Below are positions 1 through 8,449 of a DNA stretch of 64,000 nt, one piece after another. The notes beneath the pieces were generated by a model. It saw only the letters and a list, made by a program, of their open reading frames with translations, was not told the origin of the DNA and searched no databases. The DNA is taken from NCBI GenBank assembly GCA_025465475.1, contig JAODMR010000025.1:1-64000 (forward strand), in the 5' to 3' direction. Source of the stretch: Micrococcaceae bacterium. GTDB taxonomy: Bacteria; Actinomycetota; Actinomycetes; Actinomycetales; Micrococcaceae. Numbering within the stretch: position 1 is the stretch's first letter; the number at the start of each line of letters is the position of its first letter. Made by a program: the position numbers and the translations under genes.

Positions 1-228
1 GATCAGGAACGTCGCTTCCTTATCTTCCCAACACTCGAAAATGTTCGGGCAGCCCGCTTCCTCACAAACAGTGTGCAGGCCCTCCTTCTTCACCAGGTTC
101 TTCAACCCAATGTACTCAGGCCCCATATTCACCTTGGCCTTGATCCACTCCGGCTTACGCTCCACCGGAGTCTGCGCATTACGCTGCTCAACGCGCAGCA
201 ACCTGCGCCCTTCAGGTGCCAGGGTCAC
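1..228 (-). CDS. lipA: Lipoyl synthase LipA, N-terminal part only
   Basis: This radical-SAM enzyme inserts two sulfurs into protein-bound octanoyl groups to make the lipoyl cofactor. Only the first 76 codons are present; the gene runs off the left edge. The visible part begins [17 protein letters not shown] and contains the C-x4-C-x5-C set ([12 protein letters not shown]) that binds the auxiliary iron-sulfur cluster in this family. The radical-SAM CxxxCxxC motif would lie outside the window. It starts at a GTG that overlaps the lipB stop as GTGA, so the two genes are translationally coupled, as expected for consecutive steps of one pathway. The ORF track misses it because of the non-ATG start and truncation. 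Confidence 0.93.
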   Translation of the reverse strand, partial: MTLAPEGRRLLRVEQRNAQTPVERKPEWIKAKVNMGPEYIGLKNLVKKEGLHTVCEEAGCPNIFECWEDKEATFLI

Positions 229-1019
229 TGTACAGCTCCTTCTGCCAGTCGCAGCTGCGCTGCACCGGCAATAACGTCGTTGGATCCGCCTTCGGGAGAA
301 GCCGGTGCGTTCGGGGCCAAGTCGGCGGTGTTGTGCGCGGACTCGGCGGTAGTGGCCCCCGGAACGGGCGGGGCCGCTACCAGGGCTTCCTCGAATCGTC
401 GGAATTCAGCGGCGACGATGGGTGCCAAGTCCGCGGGGGAGAGGTTCCGCCCCGTCTCGGCCTGGATCGTGGTGGTGCCGGCGTCGGTGATGCCACACGC
501 GATGATTTGCGTGTACGGCGTGAGGTCGTTATTGCAGTTCAGCGCGAACCCATGCATTGTCACGCCCTCGTGGACGCGGATGCCGATGGCGGCGATCTTC
601 CGGGTAGGGCCGGCAGCGTTAGCTTCGATCCAGATTCCGGCGCGGCCCTCAACGCGGGTTCCGGTAACGCCTACCTGGGCCAGCGACCGGATGAGGATTT
701 CCTCCAGGATCTGCACATACTGGCGGACCGCGTGCGGATCCCGTAGGGCAAGAATCGGGTAACCCACCAGCTGTCCGGGTCCATGCCAGGTCAACTTTCC
801 ACCCCGGTCAACAGCGATGACGGGCGTGCCATCGAAGGGCCGTTCGTGATCCTCGGTGCGTTTCCCCGCCGTGTAGACGGCAGCGTGCTCCAGGAGCAGG
901 ACGGTGCTGGGCGCCCGTCCGGCCAGGACATCGGCGTGCAGCAGGCGTTGGTGTTCCCACGCCTCCTGGTAGTCGACGAAGTTGGGGGAAAGACCGACCT
1001 CAGTGAACGCAAGCGTCAT
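225..1019 (-). CDS. lipB: Octanoyl-[ACP]:protein octanoyltransferase LipB
   Basis: LipB transfers octanoyl from acyl carrier protein to the lipoyl-domain lysine of target proteins, the step before LipA. At 264 residues it has the expected family motifs: the [17 protein letters not shown] block, a RKIAAIGIR segment carrying the active-site lysine, and the catalytic cysteine in IIACGI. The last 45 or so residues are a low-complexity Ala/Pro/Glu tail absent from typical LipB proteins and are probably disordered. It is the upstream member of a lipB-lipA operon joined by a GTGA overlap. Its substrates, E2 proteins, are encoded 4 kb away. Confidence 0.96.
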   Translation of the reverse strand: MTLAFTEVGLSPNFVDYQEAWEHQRLLHADVLAGRAPSTVLLLEHAAVYTAGKRTEDHERPFDGTPVIAVDRGGKLTWHGPGQLVGYPILALRDPHAVRQYVQILEEILIRSLAQVGVTGTRVEGRAGIWIEANAAGPTRKIAAIGIRVHEGVTMHGFALNCNNDLTPYTQIIACGITDAGTTTIQAETGRNLSPADLAPIVAAEFRRFEEALVAAPPVPGATTAESAHNTADLAPNAPASPEGGSNDVIAGAAQLRLAEGAVQ

Positions 1020-1134
1020 GGGTCCAAGCGTAGACCTGTTGGGCGCCTGCCCTAAATTGGCCGCCCGCCCGTTGCGTGTCCGCGAACTGTGGATAACGTC
1101 TGCAGCCGGGACGCGAATCCGGTATTCCTAATCC

Positions 1135-2742
1135 ATGTACTTTCAGCCGCCCGACAGGGAGGGGTCCCCTCCGCGCTTGTCCGGTTACCGCACGCTACGC
1201 CTTTTGGGTACCGGACGCAGCGCCTCGGTGTGGCTCGTTGAGAAACACGGCACGGGCGAACTGCTGGCAGCAAAATGCCTCACCGGTGAACGACGTCCTG
1301 CCGCTTTGCCCTGCGTTTTGCCGGCCGGAGGCCAGCCAACCACCCTTCCAGCCGGGGGCGGTGGGATGGAGGCGGGGGAGCGGTTGCTGCTGCAGGAAAT
1401 TCAACCGCTGAATGCTTATCAGCACGGACATCTGCTGCGCCTGCGGGGCGTAGCCCAGTTGGACGGCGAGCCATTGGACGGGGGACAGTTGGACGGAGAC
1501 CTGCAGGGCGGGGCCCCGCCGGCCGGCTGGGCCCTGTTGATGGACTACGCCGCTGGTGGTTCCCTCGGGGCGCTGCTGAGCGCCCGGCTGGTCCTCACGG
1601 TAGGGGAAACGGTGACGATTCTCACGCCACTGTTCCAGGTTCTTGCCTACCTGCACAGGATGGGCGCCGTCCACGGAGATGTGGCCCCGGGCAATGTCCT
1701 GTTTTCAGGGCAGGGTAAACCGCTGCTCGCCGACGTCGGTGCCCGCTGGGTGGCAGGTGTTGGGGGTGCCGGCCCCGAAGGTACACCCGGTTCCCCGGCT
1801 CCAGCGGTAAGCCGGGTGTGCCCGGACGTGGACACCGCGGAAGATGTCTACGGCGCCGCTGCGCTCGGCTGGTTATGCCTGACGGGGGGAGCCCCGGACC
1901 CGGAACGGGTGCGGGTCCCCCTGTCACGGCTGCGCCCCGATGTGCCGCCGGAACTGGCAGCGGCCCTTGAGGCAGGACTGCAAGAGGTGGCCGGTCGGCG
2001 GCCACCGGCGGGGTTGTTGGCGCAGGCGGTATTCCGGTCCGCCCCCGCCGAGCCGGTAAATCTGTCGCTGTCGGCGAATGCGAACATCCTCGCCGAACCG
2101 CCGACGCGGAGGGAGCTGCGTGCTGGGCACCGGAGAGAAGCGCGCTGGAACACGCGGATGTTCCGTGGCCGAACCCGACTGACCCGTCCGGGACTGGCCG
2201 CGACCTGCCTGGCCGCTACCGGCCTGGCCCTCGCCGCCGTCCTGCTGGGCCTCCTGCTACCCCCGCCGACGGCCCTTCGGTCTCCACCTGCCGGCCTACC
2301 ATCGACCGCCTCCACGGATGGGCCAGGGATGAACGAGCGGGAGAGGCTGCTGGGCTCCGCCGACCCAGGGGAGGCCCTGCAGGGGTTGGCCGGCCTCCGG
2401 TCCGCAGTGCTGATGGCAGGGGCACCGGATACCCTTGACCGGGTCAACGCCTCCGGCTCACGTGCCGCGGCAGCTGACCGGGACCTGTTGGCGCGCCTGT
2501 CCTTAACCGGACACCGCCTGGACGGCATCCACACCACCGTGCGGGATGTCCAGCTGCTCGGTTCCTCAGACCAGGACCAGGCTAACGTGTTGGCGACTGT
2601 GCAACTCTCCGGCTACCGGGAGCTGAGCGGGACGGGTCAACCGGTACGGACCGTTGCTGACGACGACAGTAGGCGGTTGCTTTTCGTGCTGCATCGGGAG
2701 GCCGGGGTGTGGAAGATCGCCGACGTCCGATGGCCCGGCTGA
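1135..2742 (+). CDS. Membrane-anchored serine/threonine protein kinase-like protein
   Basis: This 535-residue protein has a kinase-like N-terminal domain, one membrane helix (about residues 356-380, LAATGLALAAVLLGLLL) and a C-terminal domain of about 150 residues that should be extracytoplasmic. Key kinase residues can be placed: a glycine loop GTGRSASV, the ATP-site lysine in AAK (about K47), a catalytic loop HGDVAPGN with D182 and N187, and DVG in place of DFG with D200. HRD has become HGD, so activity is plausible but not assured. Around residues 105-120 there is a short insertion of LDG repeats. The topology resembles PknB-type kinases but without PASTA repeats. It diverges from lipB across a 115-bp gap. 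The ligand of the outer domain is unknown. Confidence 0.75.
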   Translation: MYFQPPDREGSPPRLSGYRTLRLLGTGRSASVWLVEKHGTGELLAAKCLTGERRPAALPCVLPAGGQPTTLPAGGGGMEAGERLLLQEIQPLNAYQHGHLLRLRGVAQLDGEPLDGGQLDGDLQGGAPPAGWALLMDYAAGGSLGALLSARLVLTVGETVTILTPLFQVLAYLHRMGAVHGDVAPGNVLFSGQGKPLLADVGARWVAGVGGAGPEGTPGSPAPAVSRVCPDVDTAEDVYGAAALGWLCLTGGAPDPERVRVPLSRLRPDVPPELAAALEAGLQEVAGRRPPAGLLAQAVFRSAPAEPVNLSLSANANILAEPPTRRELRAGHRREARWNTRMFRGRTRLTRPGLAATCLAATGLALAAVLLGLLLPPPTALRSPPAGLPSTASTDGPGMNERERLLGSADPGEALQGLAGLRSAVLMAGAPDTLDRVNASGSRAAAADRDLLARLSLTGHRLDGIHTTVRDVQLLGSSDQDQANVLATVQLSGYRELSGTGQPVRTVADDDSRRLLFVLHREAGVWKIADVRWPG

Positions 2743-2751
2743 GGGGCTGCT

Positions 2752-3657
2752 TCAGGCATGTTGCAGCTCACCGGCCAGCCATTGGGCGGCGGCACCGATG
2801 GTCGGGTGCCCGAAGGTGAAGCCCGCTGACGCCAGGACGGCGGGTTCGATCCGGATGCTGCTGAGCAGCACCTCCTTGGCCATCCGCCCCAAGGCGGCCG
2901 CCAAGATGGCGTCAGGCACGCGGAGCTTCGCTGGCCGGTCCAGGGCCTGGGCCAGGGCCGCCACCAGGTCGTTGACGGTGGCGGGTTCCGGAGCAACCAG
3001 GTTCACGGGGCCGGAGATGTCGTGCTCCAACAGGAATGACGTGGCTGCCACGTTGTCGGGTAGGGAAATCCAGGGCCAGTACTGCTGTCCACTGCCCAGG
3101 GGGCCGCCCATACCGAGCCGAAGGGGCAGCAACAGTTTGCCGATTGCTCCGCCACCGGGAGCGATCACGATCCCGGTGCGCAGGTGGACGGTCCGGGTCC
3201 CGGCAGGTGCTTGGGCTGCGGCGGCTTCCCAGCGGCGGCACAGGTCCGCCAGGAGCGAGTCGGAAGAGGACGCAGCCGTTTCGTCGACCGTTCGTCCACC
3301 AGTGTCGCCGTAGAAGTTCGCCCCTGACTGGCACAGGAACACGGCCGGCGGGTTGGAAGCCCGATGCATGGCTTTGACCAGCGTGCGGGTGGCATCAAGG
3401 CGGGACTGATAGAGCAGTTCGACGTAGCTGCGCGTCCAGGGCCTGTCGCCCAGGCCGGCGCCCGAATAGTTCACCACGGCGTCCACGCCGTCGAGTGCCC
3501 TGGGGTCCAGGCGGCCTGCGGCCGGGTCCCACTTAATCTCGGACGGGGCTTTCGCGCTGCGGCGGACCAGGCGGCTCACCCGGTGCCCGCCGCCCTTGAG
3601 GTCGTTGGCCAGCGCGGTGCCGAGCAGTCCGGAGGCGCCAGAGATCAGGATGTGCAT
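2752..3657 (-). CDS. TIGR01777 family NAD-dependent epimerase/dehydratase-like protein
   Basis: A 301-residue extended short-chain dehydrogenase-like protein with the N-terminal Rossmann motif GASGLLG directly after the start. The overall pattern (SGAGLGDRPWT, CQSGANFYGD, RTGIVIAPGGGA, NLVAPEP) is that of the TIGR01777/YfcH family, also called cell-division-inhibitor SulA-like in old annotation. The substrate is not known for the family. It lies tail to tail with the kinase-like gene, with only 9 bp between the stops. The Mycobacterium tuberculosis lipB neighbour Rv2216 is, from memory, the same family, so the position is conserved. Confidence 0.88.
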   Translation of the reverse strand: MHILISGASGLLGTALANDLKGGGHRVSRLVRRSAKAPSEIKWDPAAGRLDPRALDGVDAVVNYSGAGLGDRPWTRSYVELLYQSRLDATRTLVKAMHRASNPPAVFLCQSGANFYGDTGGRTVDETAASSSDSLLADLCRRWEAAAAQAPAGTRTVHLRTGIVIAPGGGAIGKLLLPLRLGMGGPLGSGQQYWPWISLPDNVAATSFLLEHDISGPVNLVAPEPATVNDLVAALAQALDRPAKLRVPDAILAAALGRMAKEVLLSSIRIEPAVLASAGFTFGHPTIGAAAQWLAGELQHA

Positions 3658-3729
3658 GCCTTATCCCATCACGTCCGCAGGCCCAACGGTAGACCGCAGC
3701 TGACGCTGTCGGCGTCACGGGAATGAGGT

Positions 3730-3774
3730 AAGGCCCGCCGGAACGCCCATTGGAGGAGCATACCGGCGGGCCTT
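3730..3774 (-). terminator. Rho-independent-like hairpin downstream of osmC
   Basis: A perfect 12-bp inverted repeat, AAGGCCCGCCGG and CCGGCGGGCCTT, surrounds a 21-nt loop. It lies just after the osmC stop on the minus strand and ahead of the TIGR01777 gene. There is no long U tract, which is common for actinobacterial terminators. Confidence 0.7.
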
Positions 3775-3791
3775 CCCCGTTCGGTCCGGTA

Positions 3792-4220
3792 TTAACTCTG
3801 AAGCGTTGCCTCAAGGGTGATGGTTGTTCCGGTCAGCGCCTGCGAGACGGGGCAGCCGGTCTTGGCGTCCTCCGCGATGCGCTGGAAGTCCGACTCATCC
3901 AGGCCCGGCACCTTGGCCGAAAGTGTCAGGTGGATACCGGTGATGCCTTCACCGGGCTGGAAGGTCACGTCTGCAGTGGTGTGCACCTCGTCGGGAGTTT
4001 TCCCCTCCTGGCCGAGGGCGTTGCTGAAGGCCATGGAGAAGCAGGCTGAGTGGGCGGCGGCGATCAGTTCCTCGGGGCTGGTTTTGCCCTCGGACTGCTC
4101 GGCCCTGGCTTTCCAGGTGACGTCGTAGGTTCCCAGGCCGGAACTGTCCAGGGTTACCTGGCCGCTTCCCTTGGGCAGGTCACCCTGCCATACGGTGTGG
4201 GCGGTACGGGTTGTAGCCAT
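3792..4220 (-). CDS. OsmC family peroxiredoxin-like protein
   Basis: This 142-residue protein is of the usual OsmC length. It carries both conserved cysteines of the family, in the contexts AAHSACFSMAF and KTGCPVSQAL, which reduce organic hydroperoxides through a thiol mechanism. It starts at an ATG preceded by an AAGGAGCAATC Shine-Dalgarno region (read on the minus strand). It appears to be a single-gene unit with its own downstream hairpin. In the Ohr/OsmC superfamily, the sequence fits OsmC rather than Ohr, but the exact substrate range cannot be read from sequence. Confidence 0.9.
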   Translation of the reverse strand: MATTRTAHTVWQGDLPKGSGQVTLDSSGLGTYDVTWKARAEQSEGKTSPEELIAAAHSACFSMAFSNALGQEGKTPDEVHTTADVTFQPGEGITGIHLTLSAKVPGLDESDFQRIAEDAKTGCPVSQALTGTTITLEATLQS

Positions 4221-4350
4221 GATTGCTCCTTGGATTCTCAGTGCTTCTTCGGTCCAACGGACGCTCCGTCACGGGGGCGGGCGTGTCCTTGCGTGTTTAT
4301 CCTATGGCCGCCTGGCGCCTTCCCGGGACCGGGCGCCTGGCGCGGCGGTG

Positions 4351-4701
4351 TCAGTTCCACAGGGTGGCGATGGCGACGTTGAGCAGCGCCAACCCGCCGA
4401 CACTGTGCGCCAGTCCCTTGGAGACGGGTTCGTCCTTCTTGTATTTGCGCGAGCCAAGGAACGCAAGCACAACGACGACCAGTGCGATGACAAGCTTGAT
4501 GCCAAGCTTGGCATAATTGGCGTCCCGGTCCAGGAGGGGAATCAGGCCCATCATGATGACGCCGGTCAGGATCTGGAGGACCGCGCCGTCGAACTGCCGG
4601 GGCGAGACGGTGGGCTTCTTCATGGTGCCGATCCAGATGCCAACAATCATTGCCGCACCGACAATGTGCAGGAAAACCAGGATATTGAAAACGATGTTCA
4701 T
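4351..4701 (-). CDS. Small four-helix membrane protein of unknown function
   Basis: A 116-residue protein with four predicted membrane helices (starting VFNILVFLHIVGAAM, then ILTGVIMMGLIPLL, IKLVIALVVVVLAFLG and GGLALLNVAIATLW). Histidines sit in the first helix and just before the last, but there is no family I can name with confidence. The ATG has no convincing Shine-Dalgarno, and a TAGACT -10 box ends exactly 6 nt before it, which suggests a leaderless transcript. An operator-like dyad overlaps the expected -35 region. That links it tentatively to the BlaI-type regulator at 20.7 kb, and so perhaps to respiration. Confidence 0.75.
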   Translation of the reverse strand: MNIVFNILVFLHIVGAAMIVGIWIGTMKKPTVSPRQFDGAVLQILTGVIMMGLIPLLDRDANYAKLGIKLVIALVVVVLAFLGSRKYKKDEPVSKGLAHSVGGLALLNVAIATLWN

Positions 4702-4707
4702 GGCTTC

Positions 4708-4742
4708 AGTCTAGCCAGAGCTTCTACATCCGGTAGTAGAAC
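4708..4742 (-). promoter_or_regulatory. Predicted leaderless promoter with overlapping BlaI-like dyad
   Basis: Read on the minus strand, TAGACT (4713-4708) fits the TAnnnT -10 rule, and a start 7 nt downstream would fall on the A of the ATG at 4701. Upstream, 4722-4741 contains a dyad: TTCTAC and GTAGAA half-sites and an inner CTAC-N5-GTAG core. The same core occurs twice in front of cydA/blaI. The dyad covers the -35 position, where a repressor would block polymerase. No good -35 hexamer is visible. Confidence 0.45.
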
Positions 4743-4751
4743 GCACGACGA

Positions 4752-4799
4752 CGGCGGCCGCCGGTTCCGGTGGAATTCCACCGGGACCGACGGCCGCCG
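4752..4799 (-). terminator. Long hairpin terminator downstream of sucB
   Basis: A nested inverted repeat: outer arms CGGCGGCCG and CGGCCGCCG, middle CGGT and ACCG, inner CCGGTGG and CCACCGG around AATT. It lies 18 bp past the sucB stop on the minus strand. Confidence 0.75.
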
Positions 4800-4817
4800 C
4801 CCGTTACTGCAACTGCT

Positions 4818-6689
4818 TTAGATGCCCAGGTCTGCTTCGAAGGCTCCGGCTTCAAGGCGGGCCTTGAGCGTCTGCAGGAACCGGCCCGCGTCCGCGCCGT
4901 CCACCAGGCGGTGGTCGTAGGTCAGGGAAAGGTACATCATGGACCGGATGGCGATGCTGTCGTCACCGTTTTCATCGCTGACCACCACGGCGCGCTTGAC
5001 GATGGCGCCGGTGCCCAGGATGGCGACCTGCGGCTGGTTGATGATCGGGGTGTCGAAAAGAGCGCCAACGGAACCGATGTTCGTGATGGAGAACGTTCCG
5101 CCGGAAAGCTCATCCGGGCCGATCTTGCCGTTGCGGGTACGATCCGCGACGTCCACGATCTTTCCTGCCAGCCCGGCAAGGTTCAGGCTGCCCGCGTCGT
5201 TGATGACCGGCACCAGCAGACCCTTGTCGGTGTCCACTGCAATCGCCAGGTGCTCGGCGTTGTGGTAGGTGATCTCCTGCTTGTCTTCGTCGTACGCGGC
5301 GTTGAGCTTGGGGTGCTGCTTGAGCGCCTCCGCAACCGCCTTGGCGATGAAGGGCAGGAAGGTCAGCTTGACCCCGTTCTGCGCCTGGAAGGAGTTCTTG
5401 GCCCGGGCGCGAAGCTTGGCGACCTTGGTCATGTCGACCTCGTGCACCTGCGTCAGCTGCGTCGAGACGTCCAGGGACTCGCGCATCCGACGGGCGATGA
5501 CCTGGCGGATCCGCGGCGCCTTCTGCGTGGTGCCGCGCAGCGAGGACGCCTGTCCGCCGGCAGCGACACCGGCGGACGGGGCGGCGGTGGGGGCGGAAGC
5601 GGCGGGTGCCGAAGCGGCGGGGGCTGCCGCGGCGGTCTTCTTGGCCTCGGCCGCATCCAGCACGTCCTGCTTGCGGATCCTGCCGCCGACGCCTGTTCCG
5701 GTGAGCGCGGACAATTCAACGCCGTGCTGATTGGCCAGCTTGCGTACCAGGGGAGTGACGTAGCCGCTGTCGGCGCCGGAGGCGGGGGTTCCGGAAGCCG
5801 CAGGGGCCGATGCCTGTGCCGGGGTGGACACAGTCGGAGCGGAGGTCGGCGCCGCGGTGGGGGCCGCATCGGGGACTTCAGCTTCGATGGCGGGTCCGCC
5901 GTAGCCTTCGCCGGACGCCTGGGCCTGCTGCGGAGCGGCCGGTGCGGGTTCCGGAGCGGCCACGGGCTCAGCCTTTGCCGCTGGTGCCTCAGGCGCCGTT
6001 GGTGCCTCAGGGGCGGCGGGAGCCGGCTCGGCCGGAGCGGCGGCGCCGGAACCGATGACGGCCAGGACGGAGCCGACCTCGGCGGTTTCGTCCTCGGAAA
6101 CCCGGATTTCCTGCAGCGTGCCGGCCACGGGGGAGGGGATCTCGGTGTCGACCTTGTCGGTGGAGACTTCCAGCAGCGGCTCGTCAACCTCGACGCTGTC
6201 ACCGACGGCCTTCAGCCAGCGGGTCACGGTTCCCTCGGTGACGCTTTCGCCCAGCGCCGGGAGGGTGACTTCGTGGCTGTCGCCGCCGGCGGGGGCGGCT
6301 TCGGGGGTGCGGACCTGATCCTCGAGCGGCGCATCCGGGGAGGGCAGGTCTGCGCTGGCCTGCGTGTCGGCCGGGGGCTGCGGCTCGGAGGCCTGCTGCG
6401 ATTCCTGGGCGGGGGCGGCAGGAGCGGGGGCTTCAGCGGCTGACGACGGGTTTCCACTGCCGATACGAACCAGGGGAGCGCCAACTTCGGCGGTTTCGTC
6501 CTCAGCGACGAGGATTTCCTCGATCACGCCGGCGATCGGAGAGGGGATTTCGGTGTCGACCTTGTCGGTGGAGACTTCGAGCAGGGGCTCGTCCACTTCC
6601 ACCCGGTCACCTACCTGCTTCAGCCAGCGGGTGACAGTGCCTTCGGTGACACTTTCACCAAGGGCGGGCAAGTTCACGGATTCAGACAT
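4818..6689 (-). CDS. sucB: Dihydrolipoamide acyltransferase (E2) of 2-oxo acid dehydrogenase complex
   Basis: This 623-residue E2 core protein carries acyl groups on lipoyl-lysine and passes them to CoA. Two near-identical lipoyl domains are visible, each with the lipoylation site [12 protein letters not shown] (lysines at about residues 43 and 179). They are joined by long Ala/Pro linkers. A peripheral subunit-binding domain follows ([12 protein letters not shown]...GRIRKQDVL), then the catalytic domain ending in [11 protein letters not shown] with the active-site histidine and aspartate. In actinobacteria this protein (DlaT/SucB type) can serve both pyruvate and 2-oxoglutarate dehydrogenases, so the succinyl- versus acetyl-transferase label is uncertain. 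Start: ATG with AAAAGGAGAACG upstream. lpdA follows it upstream on the same strand, and lipAB supply the cofactor. Confidence 0.93.
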   Translation of the reverse strand: MSESVNLPALGESVTEGTVTRWLKQVGDRVEVDEPLLEVSTDKVDTEIPSPIAGVIEEILVAEDETAEVGAPLVRIGSGNPSSAAEAPAPAAPAQESQQASEPQPPADTQASADLPSPDAPLEDQVRTPEAAPAGGDSHEVTLPALGESVTEGTVTRWLKAVGDSVEVDEPLLEVSTDKVDTEIPSPVAGTLQEIRVSEDETAEVGSVLAVIGSGAAAPAEPAPAAPEAPTAPEAPAAKAEPVAAPEPAPAAPQQAQASGEGYGGPAIEAEVPDAAPTAAPTSAPTVSTPAQASAPAASGTPASGADSGYVTPLVRKLANQHGVELSALTGTGVGGRIRKQDVLDAAEAKKTAAAAPAASAPAASAPTAAPSAGVAAGGQASSLRGTTQKAPRIRQVIARRMRESLDVSTQLTQVHEVDMTKVAKLRARAKNSFQAQNGVKLTFLPFIAKAVAEALKQHPKLNAAYDEDKQEITYHNAEHLAIAVDTDKGLLVPVINDAGSLNLAGLAGKIVDVADRTRNGKIGPDELSGGTFSITNIGSVGALFDTPIINQPQVAILGTGAIVKRAVVVSDENGDDSIAIRSMMYLSLTYDHRLVDGADAGRFLQTLKARLEAGAFEADLGI

Positions 6690-6761
6690 TTCGTCCCCGT
6701 TCTCCTTTTAATTTGTTCAAGCGGTCCACGTTTATGGAAAGGAATTCTGCTGTGTTTGAGC

Positions 6762-6796
6762 TTAGTGCACCCGGTACCAGGTACCGGGTGCACTAA
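6762..6796 (-). terminator. Perfect 17-bp inverted repeat downstream of lpdA
   Basis: Arms TTAGTGCACCCGGTACC and GGTACCGGGTGCACTAA are separated by a single base. The element sits 9 bp past the lpdA stop, between lpdA and sucB, and flanking A/T bases give a short U run on the minus strand. It should at least attenuate transcription from lpdA into sucB. Confidence 0.7.
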
Positions 6797-6804
6797 AAGG
6801 GTTG

Positions 6805-8190
6805 TCAGCCGTGCAGGGGTTTGCCTGCCAGGGCCAGCGCGGTTTCACCGAGGGACTCGTTCTGCGTCGGGTGTGCATGCACCAGGGCCGCGACATCCTC
6901 GGGATAGGCTTCCCAGTTCACGATCAGCTGGGCCTCACCGATCTGCTCGCCCATGCGGCCGCCGATCATGTGCACACCAACAATGGGGCCGTCCTTTTCG
7001 CGGACGTACTTGACCACGCCGGCGGTGCCAAGAATGGAGCTCTTGCCGTTGCCGGCCAGGTTGTATTCCTGCACCTGCACCTGGTCATCGCCGTACTTCG
7101 CCTTCGCAGCCTTCTCGCTGAGGCCGACGGAGGCGATTTCGGGATCGCAGTACGTGACCTTGGGGATGTTGACGTCCTCCACCACCACGGGCTTGAGTCC
7201 GGCGATTTCCTCGGCGATGAAGATGCCCTGCTGGTAGCCGCGGTGGGCCAACTGGACTCCGGGGACGATGTCACCCAGGGCGTAGATGTTGCCGACGCCG
7301 GTGTGCAGGCGCTCGTTGGTGATGACGAAGCCGCGGTCGATCGTGATGCCGGCCTCTTCGTAGCCAAGGTTGGCAGTAACCGGTCCACGGCCAACGGCCA
7401 CCAGCAGCAGCTCAGCCTCGAAGGTCTTGCCATCCACCAGGGTGACCTTGACGCCGTCGTCGCTCTGCTCCACGCCCTGGAAGAAGGTGCCGGTGCTGAA
7501 GTTGATGCCGCGCTTCTTGAACGCACGCTCAAGGTTTTTGATGATGGTGGCGTCCTCGTTGGGAACCAGCGAGGGCAGGCCCTCCACGATGGTCACGTCC
7601 ACGCCGAAGGACTTCCAGACGGAGGCGAACTCCACCCCGATGACGCCGCCGCCCAGGATGATCACGCTCTTGGGGATCGTATCCATGGTGAGTGCCTGGT
7701 CGGAGGTGATGACCCGGCCGCCGATTTCCAGGCCGGGCAGCGTGCGGGAGTAGGACCCGGTGGCCAGCACAATGTTCTTGCCCTTGTAGGCGGTGCCGTT
7801 GACCGTGATGGTGTCCGGGGCCGTCAGCTTGCCTTCGCCCTCGATGACCGTGATGTTCTTCTTGCTCTTGATCAGTCCCTGCAGGCCCTTGAACTTGCCG
7901 GCAATGATGCCGTCCTTGTAGGCATTCACGGCAGACATGTCGATCGAATCCAGCGTGACATTGACGCCGTACTTGCTGGAGTCGCGGGCGTGATCGGCCA
8001 GCTCAGCGGAATGGAGGAGGGCCTTGGTGGGGATGCAGCCGTTGTGCAGGCAGGTGCCGCCCAGCTTGCCCTTTTCGATCAGGCCTACGGTGAAGCCCAG
8101 CTGCACGGCGCGCAAGGCCGTAGCGTAACCGCCGCTACCACCGCCGAGAACCAGGATGTCGAATTCTTGCGCAGCTGCCGAATCGGCCAC
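6805..8190 (-). CDS. lpdA: Dihydrolipoyl dehydrogenase (E3)
   Basis: E3 reoxidises dihydrolipoyl groups on the E2 and glycine-cleavage H proteins, reducing NAD+. The 461-residue protein shows the FAD-binding GGGSGGYATA near the N terminus, the redox disulfide GGTCLHNGCIPTK, a second Rossmann motif GGGVIGVEFAS, the second FAD segment IYALGDIVPG and the C-terminal HAHPTQNESLGE with the catalytic His-Glu pair. The ORF track begins at a GTG at 8196, but a GAGGGAG Shine-Dalgarno sits only 1 nt from it. The next GTG, at 8190, has 7-nt spacing and is preferred. It is upstream of sucB in the same direction. Confidence 0.95.
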   Translation of the reverse strand: MADSAAAQEFDILVLGGGSGGYATALRAVQLGFTVGLIEKGKLGGTCLHNGCIPTKALLHSAELADHARDSSKYGVNVTLDSIDMSAVNAYKDGIIAGKFKGLQGLIKSKKNITVIEGEGKLTAPDTITVNGTAYKGKNIVLATGSYSRTLPGLEIGGRVITSDQALTMDTIPKSVIILGGGVIGVEFASVWKSFGVDVTIVEGLPSLVPNEDATIIKNLERAFKKRGINFSTGTFFQGVEQSDDGVKVTLVDGKTFEAELLLVAVGRGPVTANLGYEEAGITIDRGFVITNERLHTGVGNIYALGDIVPGVQLAHRGYQQGIFIAEEIAGLKPVVVEDVNIPKVTYCDPEIASVGLSEKAAKAKYGDDQVQVQEYNLAGNGKSSILGTAGVVKYVREKDGPIVGVHMIGGRMGEQIGEAQLIVNWEAYPEDVAALVHAHPTQNESLGETALALAGKPLHG

Positions 8191-8402
8191 TTGCACGCTC
8201 CCTCGCGTAATGACGCACGGACGCGCGTCGTAATTGGAATAGATCGTGGTGCTTTCGTTTTCACCTTAGCGCCCACAACCTCCAATGCTCCACCCGGCAG
8301 ACGCGGCGGGAAAGCTGTTGTGTCCGGTTTCACCCGGCCCTGTGACAGAACAGTCACGGACGGCCGGAGGGGGAGCGGAGCCGTGTGGACCGGGCATGGA
8401 AA

Positions 8403-8430
8403 AGCCGGGCCAGCGTTGGCTGGCCCGGCT
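8403..8430 (-). terminator. Hairpin terminator downstream of pepA
   Basis: A perfect 12-bp stem, AGCCGGGCCAGC and GCTGGCCCGGCT, with a 4-nt loop, lies 20 bp past the pepA stop. A-rich sequence on the plus strand gives U residues after the hairpin on the minus-strand transcript. Confidence 0.8.
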
Positions 8431-8449
8431 GATCGTTAGGCGGGTGCCG

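Noticed and set aside
4770-6443. 557-residue Gly-rich plus-strand ORF
   Set aside because: It is the antisense shadow of the Ala/Pro-rich sucB coding sequence; composition and motifs belong to sucB.
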